DNA from: Cristatella mucedo
Taxonomy: Eukaryota > Bryozoa > Phylactolaemata > Cristatellidae
Length of the DNA: 64,000 nt
NCBI GenBank assembly: GCA_009760855.2
Contig: WPIO01000043.1
Span: 498,001 to 562,000, forward strand
Reading direction: 5' to 3'
Under the pieces are notes generated by a model that was given only the letters and a program-made list of their open reading frames with translations, searched no databases and was not told where the DNA came from. Position numbers and translations under genes: made by a program. Below are positions 44,315 to 55,592 of the stretch, piece after piece (position 1 is the stretch's first letter; the number at the start of each line of letters is the position of its first letter).

Positions 44315-44535
44315 GACGGGATCAAAACCTAGAATCAATTTTAGTTTCTTTATAAATTTGGACAAGTCAGAATATCGTACCGAAGGTCGGGGTGAGTTCC
44401 AGTCTTTGGGAGCATACGGACTAAAGGCACGGTCTCCAAAGGATTTGAGATCTGTACGAGTTATGGATAACCGATTAGATTCCGAAAAGCTAGTGGCACG
44501 ATGATTAGCCTGGTAGGGAAGTAGATCTGATATGC
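44315..44535 (-). mobile_element. LINE A C-terminal fragment, minus strand
   Basis: The minus frame reads ISDLLPYQANHRATSFSESN, DLKSFGDRAFSPYAPKDWNS: the C-terminal region of the LINE A protein. It lies tail-to-tail with the next, plus-strand fragment and overlaps it in element coordinates, so the two are separate insertions. Confidence 0.8.
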
Positions 44536-44539
44536 AGTT

Positions 44540-45239
44540 TTTTCGCATGGGCCAGCATTTGTGACATCCCGTCTTGACTTCTGTAACTCACTGCTTGCTG
44601 GCCTGACGGCATGTGCAATCAGGCAATTACAGCTGGTGCTAGGCATGTCTGTCGAGAGCGTCACAGTTGCCAAAACACACCACTTCTCACCGATCTGCAC
44701 CAGCTACCAGTCAAGCAACGGATTGACTTCAAAGTTTTGTCGCTCATTTTTAGGTCACTTCATTATTTGGCTCCAGCCTATCTCTCAGATCTACTCCCCC
44801 ACCTGGCCAAGCATCGTACCACCCGCTTTTCGGAATCCAACAGTTTACCAATACCTCGTACAAACCTCAAATCCTTTGGAGACCGTTCATTAAGTTCGTA
44901 TGCCTGGAACTCCCTCCCGACTTGCGTCAGAACATCCCCTGACTTTATCACGTTAAAAAAGAATTTAAAGACACATCTATTTAGGACAGCATTTAGTGGG
45001 TACCCGTGATTAGTCCTTCACGTGCTTATGCGTGCTGACACTGTGCATGCTGCCACTAACCACACTTGCATGCTGACCATGTGCATGTTACCCCTAACCA
45101 TGTTATTCATGTTGTCTATCGAGCATGATACTACTCACCATTTAGTCGTGTTTCCCTTTGCAGCAAATGTAAAGCGCCTAGAAAGAGATTTAGTTATGTG
45201 AGGGCGCTTTATAAATTGCATTATTATTATTATCATTAT
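44540..45239 (+). mobile_element. LINE A 3' part, plus strand
   Basis: From the '[16 protein letters not shown]' codons to hairpin (AAAGCGCCTAGAAAGAGATT ... GGGCGCTTTATAAATTG) and ATT tail. The frame at 44611-45009 keeps most of the C-terminal region. It ends exactly where LINE B sequence begins. Confidence 0.88.
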
Positions 45240-45302
45240 CGTTTGAATCCGTTGCAAACAGGTCTTCATCAAGTTCAGTGCCTCTCACAGTCTTAATATA
45301 CC

Positions 45303-46037
45303 TGTAACCGGGTTCTAGGGGTCAGAGGCTAATTCCCGCCAAACCCCGCCATACTCCGGCCACGCTGCCGCTCGCCATGCCGCCGAGCTAGGGTAAGACG
45401 AGCGGCCGTCAGGTTAAACCTCTTTGTAATAACGCATGCGCCAACAACAACAGAGCAGCTAAACAAGTCTACAGGGAGGGTCCTATACACAGTACACTAC
45501 GGGGCGCAAGACGACGCAGCAAGCGCGAACAAACGTGTTAGTTGGGGTCAGTCGGCTTCCGCAGTCCTGTCGTTGTACCGACTCCGAGTCCAACAGTACG
45601 AGCGTACGCCGTCCAAAACCCGGCTGGCTGAGTAACTGCTTGCTAGTCCGAGTCGACAACTACCACAGTCGTAAGCTTCCGCCGAAAGACGCCAACACAC
45701 GGGGGGGGTCACGAACACGCTACACGGGGAACGCGGCATAAACAAGTCAGCAACGAGCGAGCTATCCAGCTCCGCTCGGGCCTTGGGTACTAGTTCCCTT
45801 GCGTGCGTGGCAGCATGGCCGGAGCACGCCTGCACGAATCCAGGTTCATAACTCGGCGAGACCGGGAGCCTCCAACACCACGACTTACTTGGCCAACTTC
45901 CCGTACCCAAGAGCCCCGGTGACCTCACGTCACCGCATACATCCGGCCGTGCCGTAGGTCCGACCCCGGCCTAGCCGGTGACCCTAACCCTCACTATAGC
46001 CGTCCGGTCCCAGCCAACCGAACCCAGCCTGGGTACA
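45303..46037. mobile_element. solo-LTR-like insertion, GC-rich, with 4-bp target duplication
   Basis: 735 bases beginning TGTAACCGGG and ending CCTGGGTACA, giving the TG...CA ends and imperfect terminal inverted repeat expected of a retrotransposon LTR. TACC flanks it at 45299-45302 and 46038-46041. Removing it and one TACC restores the LINE B endonuclease sequence seen in the minus-strand copy (GATATACCGGCCTCC). It is far more GC-rich than its surroundings. The 126-codon minus-strand frame inside it has no recognisable domain. The family (Gypsy-like or other) cannot be told from one LTR. Confidence 0.75.
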
Positions 46038-47041
46038 TACCGACCTCCTGGATGTCTAAACGTGTTTTAGAGGAGTTTTTGGAGTTCCTCGCTTAAGTAT
46101 TTGTGTGTCAGGCCGTTACTGATTGTAGAAGACTTCAATATTCACGTTGACTGCCCTACCAACAGCCAGGTCCACTCATTTCTTGACTGTCTGAAAAACT
46201 TCTATTTGATCCAAAACGTTAATCATACCACTCACGTCGGTGGTCATATCCTAGATCTCGTGATCACTAAGGAAATCTGTCCCGCTTACCTTGTGGTGTG
46301 CCCCCTGGCCCTCTCGGATCATGTTTTGGAATTGTTTACTGTTCCTGCTCCGTTGTATGTGCAAGTTAACGTCGAGTTTGTTCAGCCACTTAACTTAAAA
46401 AGCATTGACCAAAACAAATTTTTGAAATCAGAATGTGATGCCGGTGTTTTTCATCTGCACCTAGACTCGACGGCAGCCTTAATTAATACCATCACTGATG
46501 CAGTAAACAAGACACTTATGAGTGCTTGTGACAACCATGTTCCCATAATTCTGTTTGTGTACAGACACGTGAAGATTCCTTTAAATTTACAACAACAAAA
46601 AACTTGAAACGATGCACCGTGTTAAGCGCAGGCTTAAACGTCATTTTAGGAAATCTGGGTCTTGTGAAGATCAAGTCGTTTCCAAAGATTTCCTTTGAGT
46701 CAACTCCCGGAAGCTTAGAAAAGCAAGAGCGCTTTTTTTACTCGCAAGCTGAAGCCCTGCCAGTCAGACACGAAATAGATTTAAGCTGTTTCATGGCCAA
46801 TGTTGAGAAGTCTCAATCCCCGGATACTAACGCAGCTCAGCCGAAAGAGTTTCGGCCATCTTTACTGAAGAGTTGTGCACATTCGTGCCTCCGTAAAGCC
46901 CCCCTCAGATTAAAGCATTTGTAGAATGAATCGAAGCCTGTGACCTTCCTTAAACAATTTTCCGAGGTTTCTCCATACCATGTGGCTACCTTAATAAAGT
47001 CTAGTAAAAGGTGCTCGTCTCTTGAAGACCCTGCTTTATCA

Positions 47042-47185
47042 TCTCTGGTTAAGGTGCTCGCCCCGACCAAGGTCTGACTGAGGTCGATGGCTCGAGCCCC
47101 GAGGCATATGTGAAGCCCCTGAATATAGCTTAAGTTCTCTTGGGGCGCTATATAACAAAATTATATTATTATATTATCTTTATAG
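47042..47185 (+). mobile_element. SINE1 copy inserted in LINE B
   Basis: GGTTAAGGTGCTCGCCCCGA (A-box end), GGCTCGAGCCCCG (B box), AAGCCCCTGAATATAGCTTA and GTTCTCTTGGGGCGCTATA, then a TTATATTATTATA tail. The first bases of the family are missing. Confidence 0.85.
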
Positions 47186-47599
47186 TCTTCTCTGGCAGAC
47201 AATCATAGCCAAGCCGTAACCGAGATTTGTAGTGCTCTTGTAGAAAAAAGGGGTTGTATCCAAGTCCTTCAAATCGGCAATCGTTAGATCAATACTTAAA
47301 AAGCCTGGATTAGATACAAAGGTCCTTAAAAACTAGTGCCTGGTTTCCCTTCTTCCTTTTATGTCAAGATTCTAGAAAAGATTGTCGCTAAGCAACTGAT
47401 AGCACACATTGAAAATAATGAAATATCAGAAATATTTTGATATAGTTTCAAGCTGCAGCACTCCTCTGAAACTGCTCCCCTCTGTGTTACCAATGACACT
47501 CTAAGCAGCAACGATGACCGGAATGACACTGCCCTGGTGCTGCTAGATCTATTAGCTGCCTTCGACAACATTGATGACGATGCCATACGTGAATGGCAT

Positions 47600-48005
47600 T
47601 GTCATTTAAGTATGACTTCGCGCCCTTCAGGCCATGTGTGGACAATAAGTTAGGCGTTCCATTCCTCCGCTTAAAGACCGTTGGCGACAGAAGCTTTAGT
47701 TCTGCAAGTCCTAGACTGTGGAACTCGCTTCCATAATTCTTACGCAACGACAGCTACTCTCCTACTGCCGACTATGGCTCATCTTTTTCAGCGGTCCTGA
47801 GCTGCTACTTCCATGCTACTCACTATATCAACTGTTCTCCTGACTCTGCTACGCTTCCCACTTTCTCTTTGTTGCGTGAGACGAAGTCTGTTGGCTACCG
47901 AATGCGTACCGAAAGCCGCTTAGGCTGTGAGTGTGCTATAGAAAACTCACCTGCGTAACACTCACATGGTCTTTATGACTTTGTGGAGTTACAGACGGAG
48001 ATACA
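47600..48005 (+). mobile_element. LINE B 3' end inserted in older LINE B, same orientation
   Basis: A younger piece from '[20 protein letters not shown]' codons to the ATTAC-type end (ACATTGCAATG) placed inside the RT region of the old copy. Old LINE B resumes at GATTGAGAAAAACGATTGGT. Confidence 0.85.
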
Positions 48006-48859
48006 TTGCAATGATTGAGAAAAACGATTGGTCTGGAAGACGAGGCACTAGCGTGGTTTTAATCGAACTTGTCTGATCGTGTTCAATCCGTGTCATGTCG
48101 GGATCAGGTCTCATCTGCCAGACCAGTAACCTGTGGAGTCCTCCAAGGAATCGTCTTCTGTCCGTTGCTGTTCTCTAAATATACTCAACCTCTGAGAAAA
48201 TTGATTACGGACCGTGGAATATGATAACAATTTTATGCTGACGATACTCAGCTGTATTTGTCATTCAAACCATCATCAACTGATAAGATAGATGGTTGTC
48301 TTGAAGAAATTCGATTCTTCCCGGATGTCTGAACATTTCTTGAAAGTAAACGACGATAAAACTGAACAACTGCTCATAAAACACCCTACGCGTATGGCTG
48401 GATTATAAGGCTTCGCTTTTCTAATTGGTGATGCTGTTGTATGACTATCACCACATGCTGGGAATTTAGGTGTATTCTTTGACATCTGCCTAAATTTTAA
48501 AAGCTTCGTTCAGGTAACTGCTTCTACCGCTAGCCATCACGCGCGATCACTGTATAAGATTAGGAGCTGTCTTCCTCGGAGGCCTGCGAATAATTTACCT
48601 AGCTCCTTAGTCCTTTCTCGGCTAGATTATAGTAATTCCTTGTTGGTAGGAATACCAAACAAATCAACGAGGCCACTGCAGCTGGCAATGAATAAGACAG
48701 CAAGGCTACTTTGCAAATCCCAGAGATTTCACCATGTGTCTCCTCTTCTGAAAGTGCTTGGATGGCTGCCGGTTGATATACGGATACAGAGCAAAGGCCT
48801 TACACTGATCCACAAGACCCGCCACGGCTTGGCTCCTATAGACCTGGCAGAACAGCTAT

Positions 48860-49240
48860 AATGAAATTTAATGTAATGTATCTCCATCTGTAACTCCACA
48901 AAGTCATAAAGACCATGTGGGTGTTACGGAGGACAGTTTTGTAAAGTGAACTCACAGCCTAAGCTGCTTTCAGTACGCATTCGGTGGCGAACAGACTTCG
49001 TCTCACGAAACAAAGAGAAAGTGGGAAGCGTAGCAGAGTCAGGAGAGCAGTTGAGGGGCAGTGAGTAGCATGGAAGTAGCAGCTCAGAACCGCTGAAAAG
49101 GATGAGGCATAGTCGGCAGTAGGAGAGTAGTTGTCGTTGCGTAAGAATTGTGGAAGCGAGTTCCACAGTCTAGGACCTGCAGAGCTAAAGCTTCTGTCGC
49201 CAACTGTCTTTAAGCGGAGGAATGGGACAGCTAATTTAGC
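48860..49240 (-). mobile_element. LINE B 3' end inserted in older LINE B, opposite orientation
   Basis: Reversed tail (AATTTAATGTAATGTATCTC) through 3' UTR and C-terminal codons up to GGGACAGCTAATTTA. Old LINE B breaks off at 48858 ('DLAEQL') and resumes at 49241 (GCTTCAGCCTCCTCGTGCC). Confidence 0.85.
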
Positions 49241-49675
49241 TTCAGCCTCCTCGTGCCTTCAGGTCTTGTATTGGCATAAGCTAGCTGTTCCATTCTTCCA
49301 CTTAAAGAGTTGTGGTGATAGAAGCTTTTGTTCTGCAGGTCCTAGACTTTGGAACTAACTTCCGCAATTCATACTCAACGATAACTACTCTCCTGCTGCC
49401 GATTATGGCACATTATTTCCAGCCGCCTTAAACTGCTACTTCCATGTTATTCTCTATCTCAACTGCTCTCCTGAATCGGCTATAATTCTCACTTTCTCTT
49501 TGTTGCGTAAGATTAAATTTGTTGGTTACCTAATGCATACAGAAAGCCACATATGCTGAGTCCGCTATAAATAAAACACTCCTTGGTAACGCCCATTTTC
49601 TTCTTTCCGATCAGTCTTTGTGACTTTGAGTTATAGTCTGCGACATAATATATTACATTAGGTACACGATTAGAT

Positions 49676-51720
49676 TCGATAAAGGTACAATGCTTAGCCT
49701 ATGGGGAGTAGATCTTATAGGTACGCTGAAGCCAAAGAATGAGGGACACTAATAGTGAGCGAGTGAGAGACAGAACCTTGAGGTAGATGTGCTGCTTGAC
49801 TGGAAGCAAGTGCAAGTCGGCGAGAGGTGGCGTGATGTAGCAACTGCAAGGATAACAACAGACAAACGTAGCTGATTAGTTTTGCACAATCCGGTTGGCC
49901 GGCAAAACGTGAGTTACATAAGTCGAGATGGGATGTTACAAATGCAATGACTATTTAGGATCCAGTATCCCTGACAAAGTAAGCCCGGATTTTAGAAATT
50001 TTAAGTAGCTGACAGTAGGAAGACTTGACTGTGGGGCTGATATGGTCATCTAATTGACGGTCACTTTAGAATAAGACACCTATATTCAGTACAGATTCAA
50101 CTGCAGATGTGCTGACAGATCCTTGTCAGTTCACATCAATACTATGGAGTCTAACACTTAGATAGGCTTTAAATTATTGCAGTGCAGTACCGTGATGCAC
50201 GGGCGAGATGAGAAGCGCTCGAGAGTGGCTTGACGATCAATAGCATGAGATTCTGCTGAAAGATCAAGCCAAACAAGCAAAATAACTAAGTATGCATTCC
50301 TAAGAATGTCGTTATACACCCGAATCAATGCAGATTCATTTTATTAGCTTTAAAATTGGACTCGATCTTACTGTCTATGTGTGCAGTTTCAATATAAAAG
50401 TATAGCTGCTCTACCATGACTTGTTCCTGTGTCTTTGATAGGAACGGTAGGAGGGAAGCTTGGGGGAATCTGCTTAATTTCTCTTGGCCTAGTATTTTCT
50501 TTCTTGGGTAGTTTCCTAACTAAAGCCTTTTTGAAAAATGTTCAAACATGACCTGAGGCTAATCTCATATTTATGATAGTTTTTATGCATGGCAACAGCA
50601 GATCTGTGTATTGTAGACGAACTACAGCGGGAATTGGTTCAACAGAACTATTGGTGTTCTTTGATTGGATATGCACTTCAGGATGAGGTCACTCATGGCC
50701 CGCTTGAATGCAGACTACGGGGTGCTCCAAGAAAATACATGACAAGATTCCAGAAGTGAAGTAGCCATCCCAGAGATGGACTCCCGAATCTTATCTAGCT
50801 CGTTGACAAGGAATGTAGAGAAGCTATCGGCTAGACTAAGGATCGCCAAAGTTTTCAAACTTCAGGGACATTTCTGAAGGTCAAGAAGGCACGTTAAGCC
50901 TAAACAAACCATGCCAACTTAGCCGGCCATGTGAATTTGGCATGGCTAGACAAAAAACAGACAGTCACAACAGAAGCACTGACGTGCACAGAAATTAGAG
51001 TATTACTACTATAATAAAATTAGAGTATACCCTTAGCATCTCTCCCCATTCAGGTGCTTCTTTTTCAAGAAAGCGCTTGACATCAGTTTTAAAACTGCAC
51101 GCGGGCTGCAGCTTGAGCTCCAGCCGGCAGTAATGAAGGGAGCAAAACGGCGACAATTCAAGGCCAAATTCAACAGTAAATAGCATGGTGGTTTTAGGCC
51201 GGACAGGAATGCTAGCTTTGCCGTATCTGGCCTAAAGGCCTGACTTTGCTGATCTACATGATCATCACAAGGATCATCACTGGGTAAAGAGCTAACGTGG
51301 GAGCGGTTAAGGAGACGGTTGATTGCTGACGTCAGCACTTTTGGATTGTGCGCTTTTGATCCTACAAGTATCTATTGAAGCTAGAGTTGGCAGTTGCTAG
51401 GATTGATCTGCACAATCTGCAGTAGTCCTCGTAAGCTTGCCGATTTACAGCCAGTACTTATCTTATATTTGTTTTCACAAGCTTGTGCTTAGTAAAGCTA
51501 TCTTGTTTAATGCCTCAGGTAAATCATAGGCGATCTTGGCGAGGGGCACGGTGCTCTTAGTCAGGGGTGAAAACTTGCCAAGCACATCTGCTAGTATCGT
51601 GTTGTAGCATCTACTCATGATCAGGTCGGAAGGAAGATTAAGCGCCAGGGAGAGAAAGTTTTTCGCGAGGGCAGCATCTTTGTCAAAGGTCTTCATGTTT
51701 TAACCGGGTTATGTCAGTCT
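49676..51720 (-). mobile_element. long decayed LINE A copy, minus strand
   Basis: Runs backwards from the C-terminal region (49700-49900) through the RT (the YADD and GVPQGS regions are unreadable) to the endonuclease-RT linker. Minus frame 51033-51338 (INRLLNRSHVSSLPSDDPCD) and frame 51475-51696 (MKTFDKDAALAKN.., LPSDLIMSRCYNTILADV) match linker residues of the LINE A copy at 15205. The 3' UTR and tail are missing. It ends about 390 bases before exon C. Confidence 0.8.
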
Positions 51721-52112
51721 TCTGCATTTATTCTACATTGCAATAGTGTCCATGGAATAAAATATGTCTACCATTACCGCCTGATCTCCAGAATTTATAA
51801 TATTTAGATTGTTTTCAAAGCGACACAGCAACTTCTGGCAAAGCGAGATGAGTTAAGGGCCCTGCTACTCAAAACAAAACGTTTGGCCGACAACTTATTG
51901 TTTCATGCAATGGGTAACTATACCCTGTGAATGAAATTTGTTGAAAACGAAACAATTTTAACTTTGTCTAATCATTTTATTTTTTGCTTTTTTGAGAAAT
52001 GAGAATTATACTCCTTATTTAAGCTACAGTTGTATCTTGCTAGTTCTTACATTGTGCATTTTTAACTAAAAGCAGCAAAAGAACTGTACGGTTATCTTTT
52101 TATCTTTTTTAG
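51721..52112. other. receptor intron 2, distal end
   Basis: AT-rich, ending in the T-rich acceptor TATCTTTTTTAG of exon C. No element recognised. Confidence 0.5.
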
Positions 52113-52427
52113 AACCCCCGAAGGTCCGTATTTCGCTAATTTCAGACACTAAGGAATCAAAAACTCAAATGTCAGTGGTAATACGCTGCTTGCTTCCCGA
52201 TTATTCGCTGAAAGAGCTGATTACGGTCGTTTGGCAACTGAATGGAAACAACGTTACAGCCGTCAAAGCTGAGGAAATGGAGGTCGACGGGAAGTTCTCG
52301 TATGTAAGCCAGACTACCATCGTACTCGAACCAGGGAATCACTTAATTCGTTGCGTAAGAATAATACACATAGAAAGCTTGCCTGAGCTGACATCGGATG
52401 ATCTACAGGTTTCTTTTGAAAATCCAG
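52113..52427 (+). CDS. Ig-superfamily receptor, exon C (C1-set-like Ig domain 3)
   Basis: A 315-base exon, phase 1 to phase 1, acceptor TTTTTTAG and donor CCAG|GTAGAA. The split codon with exon B is GAA. Domain features by whole residue: PPKVRISLIS opening, B-strand VVIRCLL (Cys 25), then LPDYS, core Trp 40 in VVWQLNG, sequon NVT at 46, FSYVSQTTIVL, F-strand Cys 80 in HLIRCVRI (Cys-Cys spacing 55). The layout C-x-x-P-D-Y, V-x-W-x-x-N-G and Y-V-S-x-T-x-x-V-L is reminiscent of constant-type (C1-set) domains. I infer only resemblance; C2/I-set domains could converge on it. An alternative donor exists at 52409 (ACAG|GTTTCT) but would break the phase pattern. Confidence 0.85.
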
Positions 52428-52712
52428 GTAGAAACACCAGTGCCACTGTCAGCTTAGTTGGAAAACTAAATTTTGCGAACCGAGAAGCCTTGTCAGTCTT
52501 TTATGTTGGTCCACCCATTAGGAATGGCTAAATCTCGCAAACTTAAGGTTCAGAGAGTTGCGGTGTTCTGACTCCATACAAAACCCAGTATTTTGCATCC
52601 CATCTCAGCATTTAGCTTTGAATTTTGATCTGCCACTTTCTCTAAGAGCTACGTGATTTTAAGTAACCTGAGTAACCATTCACCAAATATAATAACTTTA
52701 AGCTTAAATATT

Positions 52713-52808
52713 TCAAACTAATAATAATAATAATAATAACACACTTGATAAAGCACCCTCAAAGAGCTCAATCTCTTTCTAGGCACTTTACATTTGCTGC
52801 AAAGAAGA
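52713..52808 (-). mobile_element. LINE A 3' terminal fragment, minus strand
   Basis: (AAT)n, then ACACACTTGATAAAGCACCC and GGCACTTTACATTTGCTGC: reversed tail and hairpin only. Confidence 0.85.
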
Positions 52809-52860
52809 TACTATCGACATCTTTGGAAATTTGAAAGTTCAATCTTTCTGAATCAGTAAG

Positions 52861-53155
52861 AACCCCCAAATAATGGTTATATTGAAAATTCTGAAACCTC
52901 GTTTGAAGCTAAAACTGCTTTCTTTCACTGAAGCCCGATTCAGGTGCAGAGATATCGAAGAGAGATATTCTCATAGAAGCATGACATTAAATTTAGGTCA
53001 GTCCGGTATTTCTTCATTGGAAAAAAATTTCAGAACTTTTTATCGGTTGGAAGCAGGATATGCTGTCTCGATCATAACCTCAATTTCCATGAACAGTTTG
53101 GCGGCTATTCATTTAAAAATAAGCCAAATACTTAAACCACTGGTGGCATGGGACT
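52861..53155 (+). pseudogene. possible decayed Ig exon in receptor intron 3
   Basis: The sequence after AG at 52859-52860 starts AACCCCCAAATAATGG, parallel to exon C (AACCCCCGAAGGTCCG) and exon B (AAAACCCCCGCC). Read in the exon phase it begins PPNNGYIENSETSFEAKT, then meets a stop. The neighbouring frame continues with ARFRCRDIEERYS (B-strand-like Cys) and LEAGYAVSIITSISMN (an F-strand-like GY with the Cys lost), then IHLKI. This would be a duplicated and degraded Ig exon. The similarity is short and may be chance. Confidence 0.3.
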
Positions 53156-53194
53156 AACTTTTGACATCCACCGGTATACAGGTTAATAATAATC

Positions 53195-53362
53195 CTAGCT
53201 GATTAAACAGCCTCTTTTTGTATAGCGACAGAAGAGCCTTTACGGCTATCACCACCGCTTGCAGTGGCGATAAAGAATCGCCCACCACAGGAATCGAACC
53301 CACGACCTCGGGACCGAGGTCGTGAAAGCAACCGCCTTACCTAGTGTGCCATCACGGCTCAG
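53195..53362 (-). mobile_element. SINE2 copy, minus strand
   Basis: The minus strand reads GAGCCGTGATGGCACACTAG GTAAGG, B box GGGTTCGATTCC, body GGTGGGCGATTC...GCAAGCGGTGGTGATAGCCG and the end CGCTATACAAAAAGAGG. Very similar to the copy at 12543-12712. Confidence 0.85.
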
Positions 53363-53389
53363 GTTAATGGTTTTGGCCTCTTAATAGCT

Positions 53390-53605
53390 ATGATAATAGT
53401 AATATTACACTTGTATAGAGCCATCGGGGAAATTAATGTCTTTCTAGGCACTTTGCAAATGCTGTATAAAAAGCATACAGAACGATCGGTGGTAAGATCT
53501 GCAAGCAGCAAGCAGGAAAGGGTAAGCAGGCATATGTACATGAAGGACGAAGCACAAAGACCCACTAAATACTGTAATAATCAGGTGCGTTTTAAGCTTC
53601 TTTTA
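53390..53605 (-). mobile_element. old LINE A-like 3' end, minus strand
   Basis: TTACACTTGTATAGAGCCAT, TCTTTCTAGGCACTTTGCAA, then the 3' UTR and terminal codons (GGACGAAGCACAAAGACCCA), diverged like the copies at 18455 and 60290. Confidence 0.65.
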
Positions 53606-55154
53606 TTTAGTCTTATTAGCCTTTTTCGTACAAAAAATAATTCGCGATTCCATAGAATCAATTGATAATTTGCGTTACTCGGCTGTTTAATTCGTAATTT
53701 TGACTTTTTTCGCAAATCGGCACCAATTCAATTTTTGAGAACCAGAAGCTGCCGCGTCAGCGGACAAGAGTTATTTGGCTTTGCAATGAAATGGAATGCT
53801 CTGTTTTGCACTATAAGGGAACTAACTAACAGTACCTTTAATGTCATAAAACAGGCCGGGTAGATTAAATTCCGCTTTCGAGTTCCCAGCGGCATCCACA
53901 AGTGCTGTGCATGCATACATTTTAATCGCACAAAGGTCGGTTCAAGTAGATCGATTAAATTGTGAAACGGCATGTTTATGTTTTACCTGCCGTCATCTCC
54001 GAATGAGTCAAGGATGGAGTCATGAAGAGACCCAGGCTTCTGGTGCATGGACACTGAATTCACATTATTCCCTAATCTGAATCCAGCTAATTAAAGCCGA
54101 AACATTTATAGATGGCTGTGTATCGGTTGGTGCAATGAGGAGCTGGCAGTTGGATTGCTTTAGGATTAACTGCCCACGTTTTGCGAACCAATGGCTGGAA
54201 ATTTACGTACACTCTCTGATTAATGAGCGGCGGTGCAGTTCAAAGTTAAGCGGCTTAGCGTGACGACTTCGACCTTTTGTACTAGCAGCTGAATTTTAGG
54301 CCATTATAAGCTGCTAGTCGTGCGCCTATGAAATCACCCTAGAGTGAGCAAGATCAAGAGTAATCTGGTTGAGTGAGTGAGATCAAGACGTGATTTTGCC
54401 GAAGCTGGGAGTGACTTCTAAAGTGACACCTGTATCTGAATATGCCTTAAGTTTCCAAAAGCTTGTTAATTATTAATTAATATTAATTAATAATTACATT
54501 CGAATCCAATTGCAATAATTAAATATATTTATAAAGCCACATGAAAGTTAATACTTAATCTATATCCAGGTACTTTGAAGTTCAACACCAGAAAATTAAT
54601 TACCTTGTACTAGTGATATGCACGTGATATAGTATATAATATAAAGAGAGGCCCATAGAGTCAAAAGTTGTCATGAATCGACCAGGATGTTAAAGATTAG
54701 TAGAAGAAGCTGGTGGCCAAAAATTATTAAGGCCTGTTGTGGGTAATATTTTGTAGGCGAGACTGAAAGCTGTTGTATTAATGAGTAACTTTACCCAAAG
54801 TCATCTTAGAGGCATTGGCAAGAGAGGTTGCCACACTGCGAATGACTTAAAAAAAAACAGTTTTGCCTACAAGCTCCATGTGAAACATTAGATCGTGTTA
54901 AAAACATCGCTCCACAAATATTTCCCTTGGAACGCGTCATGAAATTCAACTTTGCGGCTGCATCTTGGATAATTGTATGCAGACAATGTTACAAATATCA
55001 CAAAATGCCTACAATTTATGCAGTCCCCACACAGGTAGTGAATAACTATATGTCACGCATGCAATGAAGAGTTAGTCGTAGGAAAACGGGCTGAGGACAG
55101 AGGACGGCTCAAAAATGAATTACAGTAGACAAAGAACGACTTAGCGAGATTGAT
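53606..55154. other. intron DNA, nothing recognised
   Basis: AT-rich. A stretch near 54690-54900 gave a faint resemblance to a Tc1-type N-terminus but no signature motif. Confidence 0.35.
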
Positions 55155-55495
55155 TTAATGTAATACATCTCAGTCTGTAACTCCTCGAAGTCACAAAGGC
55201 TATGTGAGTATTACGCAGGAGATTTTTGTATAGTGCACTCACAGCCTAAGCGGCTTTCGGCACGCATTCAGTAGCCAAAAGACTTCCTCTGACGTAAAAA
55301 GAGAAAGTGAGAAGCATAGCTGAGTCAGGAGAGCAGTTGAGATAGCGAGTAGCATGAAAGTAGCAGTTTAGGACGGCTGGAAAGAGTGTGCCATAGTCGG
55401 CAGCGGGAGAGCGTTAGTCATTGCATGAAAATTGTGGAAGTGAATTCCAAAGTCTCGGATCTGCAGAGCCAACGTTTCTTTCGCTAATAAAGTTT
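55155..55495 (-). mobile_element. LINE B 3' end, minus strand
   Basis: Reversed tail (TTTAATGTAATACATCTCAG), 3' UTR and C-terminal codons to the 'AGPRLWN' region; moderately diverged. Confidence 0.85.
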
Positions 55496-55592
55496 CGAAT
55501 TTATTCCAATGCCTAGTAGGCGTTACACGGCGTTTTTAAGTTTTTGATTTCTTTTTCAATGTAATCTTTTTGGACTTTCATGCAAGCTGCAA

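Larger units (their letters stand above)
45241..49675 (+). mobile_element. old LINE B copy split by four later insertions
   Basis: Decayed LINE B pieces in order: 45241-45302 and 46042-47041 (endonuclease, heptamer, linker), 47186-47600 (RT start), 48006-48858 (RT core to C-terminal region), 49241-49675 (C-terminal end and 3' tail, ATTACATTA). The frame at 46101-46607 retains LLIVEDFNIHVD, HILDLVIT and LSDH of the endonuclease; the GDFN motif has become EDFN. The AAAAAAC heptamer is present at 46597-46603. Inserted in it are an LTR, a SINE1, a second LINE B 3' end in the same orientation and one in opposite orientation. Confidence 0.85.

Noticed and set aside
44315-45239. Twin-primed LINE A (minus piece followed by plus piece)
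   Set aside because: The two pieces cover the same part of the element, so they must be separate insertions.
45548-45928. 126-codon minus-strand frame
   Set aside because: Lies wholly in the GC-rich LTR-like block where stop codons are rare; no recognisable domain.
54690-54900. Second Tc1-like fragment
   Set aside because: Resemblance limited to a vague basic stretch; none of the diagnostic DNDPKH or PDLNPIENLW motifs are present.
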